The translations under genes and the position numbers were made by a program. The notes below the pieces were generated by a model, which had not been told where the DNA came from, searched no databases, and saw only the letters and a program-made list of their open reading frames with translations. A stretch of 64,000 bases of DNA from Phycicoccus sp. Root101 (GTDB lineage Bacteria > Actinomycetota > Actinomycetes > Actinomycetales > Dermatophilaceae), in contig NZ_LMCM01000006.1 in NCBI RefSeq assembly GCF_001426245.1, positions 98,865 to 162,864 of the forward strand. Reading direction: 5' to 3'. How positions within the stretch are numbered: the stretch's first letter is position 1; each line of letters begins with the position of its first letter. Shown piece by piece: positions 17,601-25,171 of this stretch.

Positions 17601-18803
17601 ACGGTGACCTTCCCCGGGCGTCGGGAGGTGTCGGGCGTTACCCTCACGACCGCTGCCACGATCACCGGGCGACGACCCACGGCGGTCGAGGTGACGGTGA
17701 ACGGTCACGTGTACGCCCGGGCGGTGGGTGAGGACGGCACCGTGAAGACCCCGACGACCCGGGCGGTGAAGGTGGCTGTGACCGTGACCGCGTCCACCCC
17801 GCTGGTGTTCCAGAACGGGCTGACCCGCACTCCTGCGCCCGTGGTCGTGGGCGACCTGAACGTGCTCGGCACTCCCTTCCCGCCGGCCGACCAAGACCTC
17901 GTTGCCGTTCCGTGCGGGTTCGGGCCCCGGCTCCAGGTGAACGGCACCGAGTACGCCACCCGGGTCCAAGGGTCACGATCCGCCCTCGTCAACGGTCAGC
18001 CGCTCGACCTGACCGTGTGCTCGCCCGTGCGACTCGGGACGGGTGAGCAGCGGCTGCGGGTGCTCGCCTCCCAGGAGTTCGGCTTGCGCACCTTCGCTCT
18101 GACGACATCGCCCCCGTCGACCGGCGCCTTGGCGACCTCGCCCGGCTCGTCGGCGAGCCTGGGCACGCAGAAGTGGTCGGCGACCTCGCGCGAGCTCGTG
18201 ACCGGGGCCACGTCGGTGCCCTCGCTGTTCGTCGTCCGGGAGAACCAGAACGCGGGCTGGGCCGCCTCCGACCCGTCGGGCGACCTCGCCGCCGTGAGCG
18301 TGGACGGCTGGGCGCAGGGGTGGGTGGTCCCCGCGGGACGTGGCGGCGCGGTCGACCTGTCCTTCGGCCCGCAGATGCCGTTCAGGCTGTCGCTGCTGCT
18401 GGGATTGGTGACCGCTCTCGCCGCGGTCGCCCTGGCCCTCGCGCGTCCGAGGCGTGGTCGGGAGAACCATGGACGACCGGAGGTGCTTCCGGAGGTGTCC
18501 GCCCCTGTCCTGCCGCTGGTCGCGGCCGGTGCCGTCGTCGCCGTCCTCGTCTCCGGCTGGTGGGGTCTGCTGGCCGTCGTCCTGGCGATCGCGCTCCGGC
18601 ACCTGCCGAGATCGGCGCGGACCTGGGGTTTCGTGGCGCTCGCCACCGGCTGGGTCCTGTGGTCGGCCTCCGCGCCGTGGCCAGATGCCGGGGCGACGAA
18701 CCGAGGACTGGTGTCGCAGCTTCTCGCGGGGGCCTTGCTGATCGTGGTGGTCTTGCCGAGCACCTTATCGCGCCAGGGGTCTCCCGGCTCTCAGGCTCGC
18801 TGA
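14679..18803 (+). CDS. aftD: AftD-like alpha-(1->3)-arabinofuranosyltransferase family protein
   Basis: A 1374-aa membrane protein. The first periplasmic loop carries DTKLDL at residues 38-43 and then FTLWDP, the signature of AftD and its relatives, which transfer arabinofuranose from decaprenyl-phospho-arabinose to arabinan of arabinogalactan or lipoarabinomannan (known for mycobacteria). About ten hydrophobic segments fill residues 15-430. A long extracytoplasmic part follows with at least two discoidin/carbohydrate-binding-like modules, one near 720-860 and one near 930-1040 (APALAVDGDERTYWAAD). Hydrophobic segments close the protein (about 1230-1365). The length equals the roughly 1400 aa of mycobacterial AftD. 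GTG 14679 overlaps the methyltransferase stop and has CAGGAG upstream. Its end overlaps the convergent acyltransferase by 13 bp. The sugar used in this non-mycolate organism is unknown. Confidence 0.85.
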   Translation: MTAATPSVRHRSWLDLFAQSAILVAFCVVQSPRWVVPDTKLDLTVAPGALLTRAFTLWDPQAAAGQLQNQGYGYLFPMGPFFWLGEVVGLPDWVVQRLWWCVILLTAFHGMRLLLERLGVGTPASRLVGSFAFALAPRMLEGLGAVSSEIWPMAVAPWVLLPLVAVADGDERQAAARSSVAFLFAGAVNAVATLALLPLPLWWLLTRRSPRRWPLFAWWASGITAVSLWWALPLVLLGRYSPPFLDWIESSAVTTSGASTTEALRGTTQWIAAINGARGPQWPAGWQILTAAPVVGLGLALAAVGLWGVWIADRRWSLFVRGGLAGGVLLVTLGRVAAGTGPLAPVFGDLLDGPLAPFRNTHKFEPVIRVVLCIGLAHAIPVATASLRRVGSRLPQVVQVVAILAIVAQAAAPALQGVSQRGQFIAVPDYWKESANWLRDHRGPGRTLVLPGASAPASYWGDPRDEPLQPLAGSPWMVRDAVPLGSAGATRVLNDIEARVASGYGGRELANELSRLGVSRVLLRSDLNYRVTGAPSPAVVGAALRSSGATPVKAFGPPVGGSPSTALAVDGGRETPTPAITIYDLAPTSIAPKATTAAATTKVVTGGPEGVALLPDPSVPTVLASDRSSLAAAGLADAPQVLTDTLQRREAGFASVRQNYGPLLARGEEYRANRRVHDWLMPFLPLGSQLAALQTVLEVVGARDVAATSSLAVPDLGQGRDLTRVPESAFDSSADTMWESAGFRPAGQQISVTWATPVAVPATMSALFDMARGADVAAVTISTDRGTVRTPISSPDVAATDAARYAVQLSAPVGTSRHLTLTIAEVRPGRPTVRIRDIGLGSLPRVETWQRLADPTASTVSDVLLQASPSRVPACVPDVQGSPVCVPDRAVVADGETDLRRIFRLPVGATFSGSGTVVPRDDPATRRLLARGDKISVRASSSWLPGAQTAPALAVDGDERTYWAADPVDKRPSLTVTFPGRREVSGVTLTTAATITGRRPTAVEVTVNGHVYARAVGEDGTVKTPTTRAVKVAVTVTASTPLVFQNGLTRTPAPVVVGDLNVLGTPFPPADQDLVAVPCGFGPRLQVNGTEYATRVQGSRSALVNGQPLDLTVCSPVRLGTGEQRLRVLASQEFGLRTFALTTSPPSTGALATSPGSSASLGTQKWSATSRELVTGATSVPSLFVVRENQNAGWAASDPSGDLAAVSVDGWAQGWVVPAGRGGAVDLSFGPQMPFRLSLLLGLVTALAAVALALARPRRGRENHGRPEVLPEVSAPVLPLVAAGAVVAVLVSGWWGLLAVVLAIALRHLPRSARTWGFVALATGWVLWSASAPWPDAGATNRGLVSQLLAGALLIVVVLPSTLSRQGSPGSQAR

Positions 18804-19978
18804 GGACGCGAGGGTGTGCGGTCCCGCACCCAGGCCTGGACCGGCGACTCGAGGACGTGCCAGCTCACGGCCGAGAGGGCGATGGTGGGGAGCAGGGTGA
18901 GGACCAGCGTGGTCCAGAAGTGACCGTTGAACAAGGGGTAGCCCAGGACGTTCCGGACCGCGAACATCACCGGAAGGTGCCACAGGAACACGCCGTAGCT
19001 GATCTTCCCGAGGTAGCCCATCAGGCGGCTGGCGAGCACCGGCGAGAGGGGGGTGGTCGCGCCGACCGCCGACGGCGCGACGACGAGAAAGGCCACGATG
19101 CCGTACCCGAGGTGCTTGAAGGTCTGTTCACCCGTCGTGGGAGGTCGCAGGTCGTAGGGGCCAGCGAGGCGGGTGGTGAGCACCCAGAGGACGGCTGCGG
19201 CGATCACCCACAGAGAGGTGGGCGACCGGCGCACGGCCGTCGTTAAGGGAGTCCAGCGTCCCGGAGCCGAGGTGAGGACTGCGAGCAGCATGCCTGCAGC
19301 GAACCAGTCGAGGGTCGCCGGCAGCGTCTGGAGCCAGGTGTACCCGGTCGGGAGCACGTGCTCGGCACCCCAGCGGAAGACCTGCGCGGCGAGCGCCAGG
19401 GCGGCGATGGCGGCCACCTCGGCCCGCGGCCCGCGACCGCGGCAGACCCACACGACCACGGCCGCGAGGCCGGGCAGTGCCAGGTAGAACATCACCTCGG
19501 CAGACAGACTCCACAGCTGCGCGAGTCCGGGGAGCAGCCACGACTGCTTCAGGCTCTGCAGCTGGAGCAGGTTGGCCACCCAGTGGCCGGGGGACGCGGC
19601 GCGGGCTGCCGGCACGAGCAGCGGGGTGACAGCGAGGACGACGAGCCACGCGGGCACCAGCCGGGCCGCCCGACGGGCGAAGAAGGTCCGGATCTCGGGT
19701 GTCCTGCCGAGTCCGGCGTTCGCGCGCGCGTGCGGCCGGTAGAGCAGGAACCCGCTCAGAACGAAGAAGACGGCCACCCCGATGTCCATGCGGGCGAGGA
19801 GGCCCGGGAGCACGTCACGCCCGATGGCTCCGGACATGAACCCGGCGTGGGTGAGCAGCACGGCGCCGGCGGCCACGGCACGCAGGCCTTCGAGCTCCTG
19901 GACGTGTCGCGGGCCCGACGAGCCCCCGGTGCTGGTCGCGGTGGTCGGGGCGCCCGAGGTGTCCGTCGGGGTCGTCAC
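18791..19978 (-). CDS. Acyltransferase 3 family membrane protein (OafA/YrhL type)
   Basis: A 395-aa integral membrane acyltransferase with about ten membrane segments. The N-terminal ELEGLRAVAAGAVLLTHAGF contains the catalytic-type histidine of the family, and FFVLSGFLLYRPHARAN carries the conserved SGF and arginine motif. Such proteins O-acylate (acetyl or succinyl) sugars of envelope glycans on the outer face. In the equivalent M. tuberculosis locus Rv0228 is such an acyltransferase (from memory). The start GTG 19978 overlaps the stop of the preceding membrane protein by 4 bp (GTGA), so the two minus-strand genes form a coupled pair. Its 3' end overlaps the 3' end of the AftD-like gene. Confidence 0.88.
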   Translation of the reverse strand: MTTPTDTSGAPTTATSTGGSSGPRHVQELEGLRAVAAGAVLLTHAGFMSGAIGRDVLPGLLARMDIGVAVFFVLSGFLLYRPHARANAGLGRTPEIRTFFARRAARLVPAWLVVLAVTPLLVPAARAASPGHWVANLLQLQSLKQSWLLPGLAQLWSLSAEVMFYLALPGLAAVVVWVCRGRGPRAEVAAIAALALAAQVFRWGAEHVLPTGYTWLQTLPATLDWFAAGMLLAVLTSAPGRWTPLTTAVRRSPTSLWVIAAAVLWVLTTRLAGPYDLRPPTTGEQTFKHLGYGIVAFLVVAPSAVGATTPLSPVLASRLMGYLGKISYGVFLWHLPVMFAVRNVLGYPLFNGHFWTTLVLTLLPTIALSAVSWHVLESPVQAWVRDRTPSRPQRA

Positions 19979-21954
19979 CGGGACTCTTTCTCGGCGACGA
20001 CGATCGACGCGCCGGTGATGCAGACGCCCGAGTCGGGACGGCTGCGCGACAGCGTCAGGCTCGACACCCGGACGTTGGGGGGCAGTGGGAAGGCCACCAT
20101 GTGCGGCCCACGCTGGAGGTCGGGGCTGCTGTGGGCGACGACGGGGGAACTGACGCCGGTGTCTCCGGTCACGGTGGCGGAGACACGTGTCGTGTCGGAC
20201 ACCAGGAGGCGCATCTGCAGCAGGGCGCCACGGTAGTAGGGCACGGGGTTGGCGAACCGGACGGTGACGGTCTTCGACCCGGCGATCAGGCCGTTGCCGC
20301 AGAAGTCCTTGCGTTCATTGGTGGCGGTCGCCACGGCCTTCAGCCGCGCGGTGACCAGGTGTCCGTCCCTGTCGACGATCCGGGGTGTCGCGTCGAGGCG
20401 GACGGTCTCTGTGTCCGGGTGCAGCAGGGCTACCAGGCTGGCCGACGAGAAATCGGGCTGGACCCAGGCCGGCACCACGGAGTCGGGGACCGGGGTGGGG
20501 ATGACGGGCGCCCGGTTGGTCGCGAGGTCCTTGGCGAGCGTGTCGACGTACTGCGTGTTCGTCGAGGTGTGCCAGCGGACCGCGAACCGTGACCAGGACG
20601 TCGCGAAGCAGACGCCGACGGCGAGGGCCGCGACCAGCCCGACCCTGGCGAGTCGCCGGGCGCGACGTGCCGACGTGGCGCCGCTCGTGGTCGACGCTGT
20701 GCCGGCGGTGGACTGGCCGGTGAGGACCGCTCCGAGCGCGGCGGCGAGGAAGACCGCGAGCAGGACGCTGACGTCGGAATAGAGGCGCAGGTCGTCGACG
20801 GAGCGGATGTCGGCACGGCTGACCCGGCCGACGTACACCAGAACGTACACGGGGAAGACGTAGCTCAGCACGAGCACGAGCACCCGCCACGGCCGCTCCC
20901 GGGTGTCGGAGGGCGCCCCCTTCCGACCGGCCAGGAACGCCAGGAGCAGGACGGCAGCCACCACCACGAGCGCCACGACCACGAACCAGGCCGGGGTGGT
21001 CGCGAAGCTGTAGGTGGGGCCTGCCTTCCGCCACATTAGGGGCCCGCCGAGAAGCCCGGGGACGGTGTTGACGAAGACCGACCGCATGGTGCTCGCGACG
21101 AACCCGGCGACGCTCGGGGACCCGGTGCTGGCGTGGTCGTACTCGCCGGAACCGTAGAAGGCAAGGAACAGGAGGTTCACACCGGCGAGGGGCGCGAGCA
21201 CCACCAGGGCCCGACGGAGCCGCTGGAGCCGGGTGCCGGTGGTGGAGTAGAGCAGGGCGCCGGCGGCCGCCACGACCGCGACGACCAGGGCGCGTTCGGA
21301 GAAGCACAGTCCCAAAGCGGTCGCGCCGACGCAGACGGCGGCCCAGATGAGTCGGCCGCCCCGCACGACGCGGAGGGCGGCGTCGACGGCCACGAGCACG
21401 CAGGTCAGGGCGACCAAGGTCGTGAGGGCCTGGCGGTACCACGCCAGCGCGGGCACGATCGAGGTGCCGAAGAGTCCGAGGGACAGCCCGACGAGGGCGG
21501 CCCGTCCGTCAGGGACGAGGTGCTCCAGCAGGCGCCACAGAGCGACCCCGAGGCCTGCCGCCACCACGAGGGTGACCACCGCGGCCGGTCCATGGGCCAG
21601 CGGCCAGTAGGTCGCCTGGAGCCAGTCCACGGACCGCGCGCCGGGGGAGAGGTGCGTGCGGTTGCTCTCCACGATGAACGGCCAGATCCCGCGCCCGGCC
21701 GCATACGCCTGGGCGCGAAAGTCGTCGATGTAGAGGCCGCCGGGGACGACGAGGTATGCCGTCGCCAGCACGAACGCCGCGATCACCGCGCCCGCGGCGC
21801 GTTGCGTCCCGGTCAACCCCTTCAGCGCCGTCAGCCCGGCGAGGCCGGCGGGACCGATGGAGTCGGGGCGGCCGGCGGGCACGTCCGAGCCATCGGGGGT
21901 TCCGAGTGGCGACGACGCTGCTGTCGAGCTCCCAGTGCGAAGCGTTGAGTCCAT
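19975..21954 (-). CDS. Multi-pass membrane protein, possible GT-C glycosyltransferase or polymerase
   Basis: A 659-aa protein I do not recognise as a named family. After a 50-residue disordered N-terminus there are about ten hydrophobic segments (about 55-455). The first external loop contains YIDDFRAQAYAAGRG, with an acidic D-D-F motif of GT-C type, and a second loop has ESNRTHLSPGARSVDWL. The last 190 residues form an extracytoplasmic beta-rich domain with several cysteines (KDFCGNG, SGVCITG) that could form a disulfide. The layout suggests a glycosyltransferase or glycan polymerase working on lipid-linked precursors with the acyltransferase encoded next to it. It is divergent from the DUF3068 gene across 112 bp. 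The start ATG 21954 is the first in frame, and no strong ribosome-binding site is visible. Confidence 0.7.
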   Translation of the reverse strand: MDSTLRTGSSTAASSPLGTPDGSDVPAGRPDSIGPAGLAGLTALKGLTGTQRAAGAVIAAFVLATAYLVVPGGLYIDDFRAQAYAAGRGIWPFIVESNRTHLSPGARSVDWLQATYWPLAHGPAAVVTLVVAAGLGVALWRLLEHLVPDGRAALVGLSLGLFGTSIVPALAWYRQALTTLVALTCVLVAVDAALRVVRGGRLIWAAVCVGATALGLCFSERALVVAVVAAAGALLYSTTGTRLQRLRRALVVLAPLAGVNLLFLAFYGSGEYDHASTGSPSVAGFVASTMRSVFVNTVPGLLGGPLMWRKAGPTYSFATTPAWFVVVALVVVAAVLLLAFLAGRKGAPSDTRERPWRVLVLVLSYVFPVYVLVYVGRVSRADIRSVDDLRLYSDVSVLLAVFLAAALGAVLTGQSTAGTASTTSGATSARRARRLARVGLVAALAVGVCFATSWSRFAVRWHTSTNTQYVDTLAKDLATNRAPVIPTPVPDSVVPAWVQPDFSSASLVALLHPDTETVRLDATPRIVDRDGHLVTARLKAVATATNERKDFCGNGLIAGSKTVTVRFANPVPYYRGALLQMRLLVSDTTRVSATVTGDTGVSSPVVAHSSPDLQRGPHMVAFPLPPNVRVSSLTLSRSRPDSGVCITGASIVVAEKESR

Positions 21955-22027
21955 GCCATCCGTTCATGAGTCGAAGTCGCGGTGGGCGCGCCCCGTCATA
22001 TCTACACGTCGGCAGGCTACCCGCTGG

Positions 22028-22033
22028 TAGCGT
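22028..22033 (+). promoter_or_regulatory. -10 box TAGCGT for the DUF3068 gene
   Basis: TAGCGT is placed 33 nt before ATG 22067. The expected leader contains AAGGAG (22052-22057), a good ribosome-binding site, so this gene is not leaderless. Confidence 0.45.
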
Positions 22034-22066
22034 GCGCTCACCTCAAATCGCAAGGAGATAGCCGGG

Positions 22067-23059
22067 ATGCGCAAGGTGCTTGGCAGCGTTGCCATGGTGC
22101 TGGGAGTTCTGCTGTTGGTGCTCGGAGTGCTGGCCAAGCCAGTGCTCTACAAGGGCCTAGCCACAGTGAAGCTAGACCAGCGTTCGGAGTCGACGTCTCA
22201 AGGATCGGGGATGTCGGCGCTGTACGCGCATGAAGTCAACGGTTCGGCCGTCTTCGACAAGCTCCAGAACGTCAATCTGAAGAGCACCCGCGAGGTGATC
22301 GGCATCCCCGGCCGTGTCAAGGCCAAGGGGACCCAGGACGACCAGGCGTTCTGGCAGACGACGGTCCAGTCCCAGGCGCAGATCAACGGGAAGTGGACCG
22401 ACCTCAGCTACAGCAACGAGGGTGTCTCGTTCAACCGCAAGTCGGGCACGGCGACCAACTGCTGCGGCGACTACAAGTCCGCCGGTGACCTCGACGACCC
22501 GTCGAAGCTCGTGCCGGTCGACCACCAGGGCAACTTCTTCAAGTTCCCGTTCGACGTCCAGAAGAAGTCCTACTCCTGGTGGGACGGCGACCTCGGCAAG
22601 GCGACGGACATGCAGTTCGTCCGCGAGGAGAAGATCGAGGGCCTGAACACCTACGTCTTCCGCCAGATCATCGACAAGGCGCAGGTCGCCCAGCGCGAGG
22701 TCCCCAAGGCCATCTTCGGGGACTCCTCGTCCGGCAACGTCCAGGCGTCGGTCATGTACGGCAACGTCCGCACGCTGTGGATCGAACCGCACACGGGTGT
22801 GCTCATCAAGGGCCAGGAGCAGGTCGACAAGTCGCTCGTGGCCGAAGGCTACGACGACGTCCCGACGACGCTCGGCACCATCGGCTACAGCGACGCGACG
22901 GTGAAGAAGAACGTCGAGGACTGGTCGAGCAAGGGCGCCCTGCTGGGCTTCATCGGTGGCGCGCTCACGCCGGTGGGCATCGGGCTCGGGATCCTGCTCA
23001 TCGCCCTCGGGCTGGTCCTCACCCTCGGTGGTGGCCGCCGTGGCCGCCGGGAGGCCTGA
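22067..23059 (+). CDS. DUF3068 (PorA-like) membrane-anchored envelope protein
   Basis: A 330-aa protein with an N-terminal membrane segment (about residues 5-25), a large extracytoplasmic domain and a C-terminal membrane segment (about 298-322) ending in an arginine-rich tail. Family features include the CCGDY pair of cysteines near residue 127 and the FPFDVQKKSYSWWDG motif. DUF3068 members include M. tuberculosis Rv0227c and its M. smegmatis and Corynebacterium relatives, reported to act in lipomannan/lipoarabinomannan maturation and envelope growth (from memory). Its place beside AftD-, GT4- and acyltransferase-like genes fits a lipoglycan role here. AAGGAG lies 9 nt before ATG 22067. A strong hairpin follows. 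GC content is slightly lower in its first 60 codons. Confidence 0.85.
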   Translation: MRKVLGSVAMVLGVLLLVLGVLAKPVLYKGLATVKLDQRSESTSQGSGMSALYAHEVNGSAVFDKLQNVNLKSTREVIGIPGRVKAKGTQDDQAFWQTTVQSQAQINGKWTDLSYSNEGVSFNRKSGTATNCCGDYKSAGDLDDPSKLVPVDHQGNFFKFPFDVQKKSYSWWDGDLGKATDMQFVREEKIEGLNTYVFRQIIDKAQVAQREVPKAIFGDSSSGNVQASVMYGNVRTLWIEPHTGVLIKGQEQVDKSLVAEGYDDVPTTLGTIGYSDATVKKNVEDWSSKGALLGFIGGALTPVGIGLGILLIALGLVLTLGGGRRGRREA

Positions 23060-23076
23060 CCCGCGCGAACAGCGAG

Positions 23077-23110
23077 GAAGGGCCCGGTCGGAGATCCGAC
23101 CGGGCCCTTC
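23077..23110 (+). terminator. Terminator after the DUF3068 gene
   Basis: A 15-bp perfect stem (23077-23091 with 23096-23110, core GGGCCCGGTCGG) with a 4-nt loop starts 18 nt after the stop codon. There is only a weak T-tract. Confidence 0.8.
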
Positions 23111-23375
23111 TCGTGGTGTCCGTGCCGTGCGCCCGCGCGGGGTTCGGCCCCATGAGGGGGCCGTCGGGTCGGCGGAGTGGCTGCTCCCTGCCGACCCGAC
23201 GGCCCGGGGAGGTGCCGGTGCGAGGCGTCCCGCCTGTGGGGGATGGCGTGGGCGCCTCGTCCGGTCACGGACGGATTCGTCGTCTTTCAGGTATAGCGCC
23301 CCTTCGGCGTTTTGTCTCGGCGAACCTGCGAATGGTGCCGGGTGCGCCCGTCTGCGCACGGTCGCCGTGGCCCTC

Positions 23376-23440
23376 GTCCGGAGGTGGACGCGCCGAGGCC
23401 CGGTCCCGTCCGGAGGTGGACGCGCCGAGGCCCCGGTCCC
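23376..23440. repeat. Two tandem copies of a 32-bp unit
   Basis: Units begin at 23376 and 23408, both starting GTCCGGAGGTGGACGCGCCG. The second has one extra C. The second unit supplies the left arm of the adjoining hairpin, so the array looks like a duplicated terminator half. Confidence 0.85.
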
Positions 23441-23463
23441 ATTCGGAACCGGGGCCTCGGCGC
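23422..23463 (-). terminator. Large hairpin terminator of the MFS gene
   Basis: A 16-bp perfect stem (23422-23437 with 23448-23463) and a 10-nt loop lie directly after the minus-strand stop at 23469. The left arm is part of the 32-bp tandem repeat. Confidence 0.7.
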
Positions 23464-23468
23464 ACGGC

Positions 23469-24989
23469 TCAGGCCGTCGACGGCTGGGGCTGCCGGGGGC
23501 CGCGCCCCGTTCCCTGGTCGCCGGGGCCACCGTCGGAGTCGGCCTCGTCGGCCGTCAGCGGCTGGGCGATGCTCTCCAGCGACTGGCCCTCGGCCTTGAC
23601 GCCGAGGAACGCCTCCGCGAGGCCGCCGATGACCATCAGGGCCGCGCCGAGGAAGTAGCCCACGGCCAGACCGGTGATGTCCTTGGACGCCGAGGCGTCG
23701 TCGATGAGCTTGCCGAACAGCAGCGGGCCACTGATGCCGCCGGCCGCGGTGCCGATCGCGTAGAAGAACGCGATGCACAGGGCACGGGTCTCGAGCGGGA
23801 ACACCTCGCTGGCGGTGAGGTAGGCGGCGCTGGCCCCGGCCGAGGCGAAGAAGAAGATCACCACGCCGAACAGCGTCAGGGTCACTGCGCTGAGGCCACC
23901 CAGGCTGAAGCCGGCGATGGCCAGCAGCACTCCCGACAGGAGGTACGTCCCGGCGATCATGCGCACGCGACCGATCGAGTCGAACAGCGGGCTGAGCAGC
24001 AGCGCGCCGGCGAAGTTGCTGACGGCGAAGATGGCGATGTACCACCCGGTCTGCTTCACCCCGAAGAACGTGGTCAGGCTGTCGCCGTAGGTGAAGAAGA
24101 AGGCGTTGTAGAGGAACGCCTGGCCGACGAACAGCAGGAAGCACAGGACGGTGCGGCGCGGGTAGAGCGTGAACACGGTCTTGGCGATCTCCGGGATGGA
24201 GATGGTCCGTCGTTGCCGGATGGTGATCGGCTCGTCGTCGATCGTGGGGAGGTCGCGCCCGGTTTCCTCGGCCACCGTCCCCTCGATCTGCTTGACGATC
24301 GTCTCGCCCTCGTCCTCACGGCCGTGGATGAAGAGCCAGCGCGGGCTCTCCGGGACGTGGCGTCGCACCACGAGGATGCCGACGGCGAGGATGGCGCCCA
24401 GGCCGAAGGCGAGCCGCCAGCCGATCGCGGGGTCGAGGACCTTCGGGTCGAGCAGCGGGATGGTGAGCAGGGAGCCGAGGGCGGCACCGATCCAGAACGA
24501 GCCGTTGATCGCCACGTCCACGCGACCGCGGTACTTCTTGGGGATCAGCTCGTCGATCGCCGAGTTGATGGCGGCGTACTCGCCGCCGATGCCCATGCCG
24601 GTGAGGAACCGCGCGATGAAGTACCAGAGCGGGTTCGGGGCGAACGCCGTGAGCACGGTGGCCACGGTGTAGACGCCCAGGGTGAGCAGGAACAGCTTCT
24701 TGCGACCGAACTTGTCGGTCAGCTGTCCGAAGAACAAGGCTCCCAGGCACGCACCGGCGACGTACACCGCGCCGGCCATCCCGATGTCGGAGCTGCTGAG
24801 GCCGAGTCCGGTGTCGGTGGGCTTGAGCGCCTCCGACATCGAGCCGACGATGGTCACCTCGAGGCCGTCGAGGATCCACACGGTCCCCAGGCCGATCACG
24901 ACCATCCAGTGCCACCGGGCCCAGGGCAGGCGGTCCAGCCTGGCCGGGATGTCGGTGGTGATGCGTCCTGTTTCGACGTCTGACGCCAC
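23469..24989 (-). CDS. MFS transporter, sugar-porter-like
   Basis: A 506-aa major facilitator with 12 hydrophobic segments. The loop between segments 2 and 3 reads GQLTDKFGRKKLFLLTLG (MFS signature), the stretch after segment 6 has RHVPESPRWLFIHGRE (the sugar-porter PESPRWL signature), and a 70-residue cytoplasmic loop separates the halves. The substrate is unknown; relatives carry sugars, inositol or aromatic acids. The GTG start at 24989 has a strong GAGGAGGA ribosome-binding site 4-5 nt upstream. A possible -10 box TAGCGT occurs on the minus strand at 25048-25053, giving a leader of about 50 nt. The C-terminal 45 residues are polar and disordered. There is no partner gene nearby to suggest the substrate. 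Confidence 0.88.
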   Translation of the reverse strand: MASDVETGRITTDIPARLDRLPWARWHWMVVIGLGTVWILDGLEVTIVGSMSEALKPTDTGLGLSSSDIGMAGAVYVAGACLGALFFGQLTDKFGRKKLFLLTLGVYTVATVLTAFAPNPLWYFIARFLTGMGIGGEYAAINSAIDELIPKKYRGRVDVAINGSFWIGAALGSLLTIPLLDPKVLDPAIGWRLAFGLGAILAVGILVVRRHVPESPRWLFIHGREDEGETIVKQIEGTVAEETGRDLPTIDDEPITIRQRRTISIPEIAKTVFTLYPRRTVLCFLLFVGQAFLYNAFFFTYGDSLTTFFGVKQTGWYIAIFAVSNFAGALLLSPLFDSIGRVRMIAGTYLLSGVLLAIAGFSLGGLSAVTLTLFGVVIFFFASAGASAAYLTASEVFPLETRALCIAFFYAIGTAAGGISGPLLFGKLIDDASASKDITGLAVGYFLGAALMVIGGLAEAFLGVKAEGQSLESIAQPLTADEADSDGGPGDQGTGRGPRQPQPSTA

Positions 24990-25106
24990 GGTTCCTCCTC
25001 ATTGAGTTCCAGGCGCGGACCCGTGGTTCGGGTGCGGCGCCGCCAGAACGCTAGGGCGAACCGGGACCATCCGCACTCCGGGGAGCGAACCGGGCACCTT
25101 GCGCCC

Positions 25107-25142
25107 GCGCCATACCGGCACCGACCGCGTCCGGTATGGCGC
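25107..25142 (-). terminator. Hairpin terminator after the methyltransferase gene
   Basis: A 12-bp perfect inverted repeat (25107-25118 with 25131-25142, GCGCCATACCGG) with a 12-nt loop, 29 bp after the minus-strand stop. Both arms carry the CCATACC motif discussed in the findings. Confidence 0.65.
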
Positions 25143-25171
25143 CCAGCCGGCCCTCGCGGAGAAGGTGCAGG

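Larger units (their letters stand above)
23111..23468. other. Intergenic region without a gene, between two convergent genes
   Basis: No credible reading frame is visible. The first 260 bp show no feature I can support. The last 95 bp hold a tandem 32-bp repeat and a large hairpin, described separately, that close the minus-strand MFS gene. Confidence 0.6.

Noticed and set aside
23376-23440. A CRISPR array
   Set aside because: There are only two copies in direct contact without spacers, and no cas gene is nearby.
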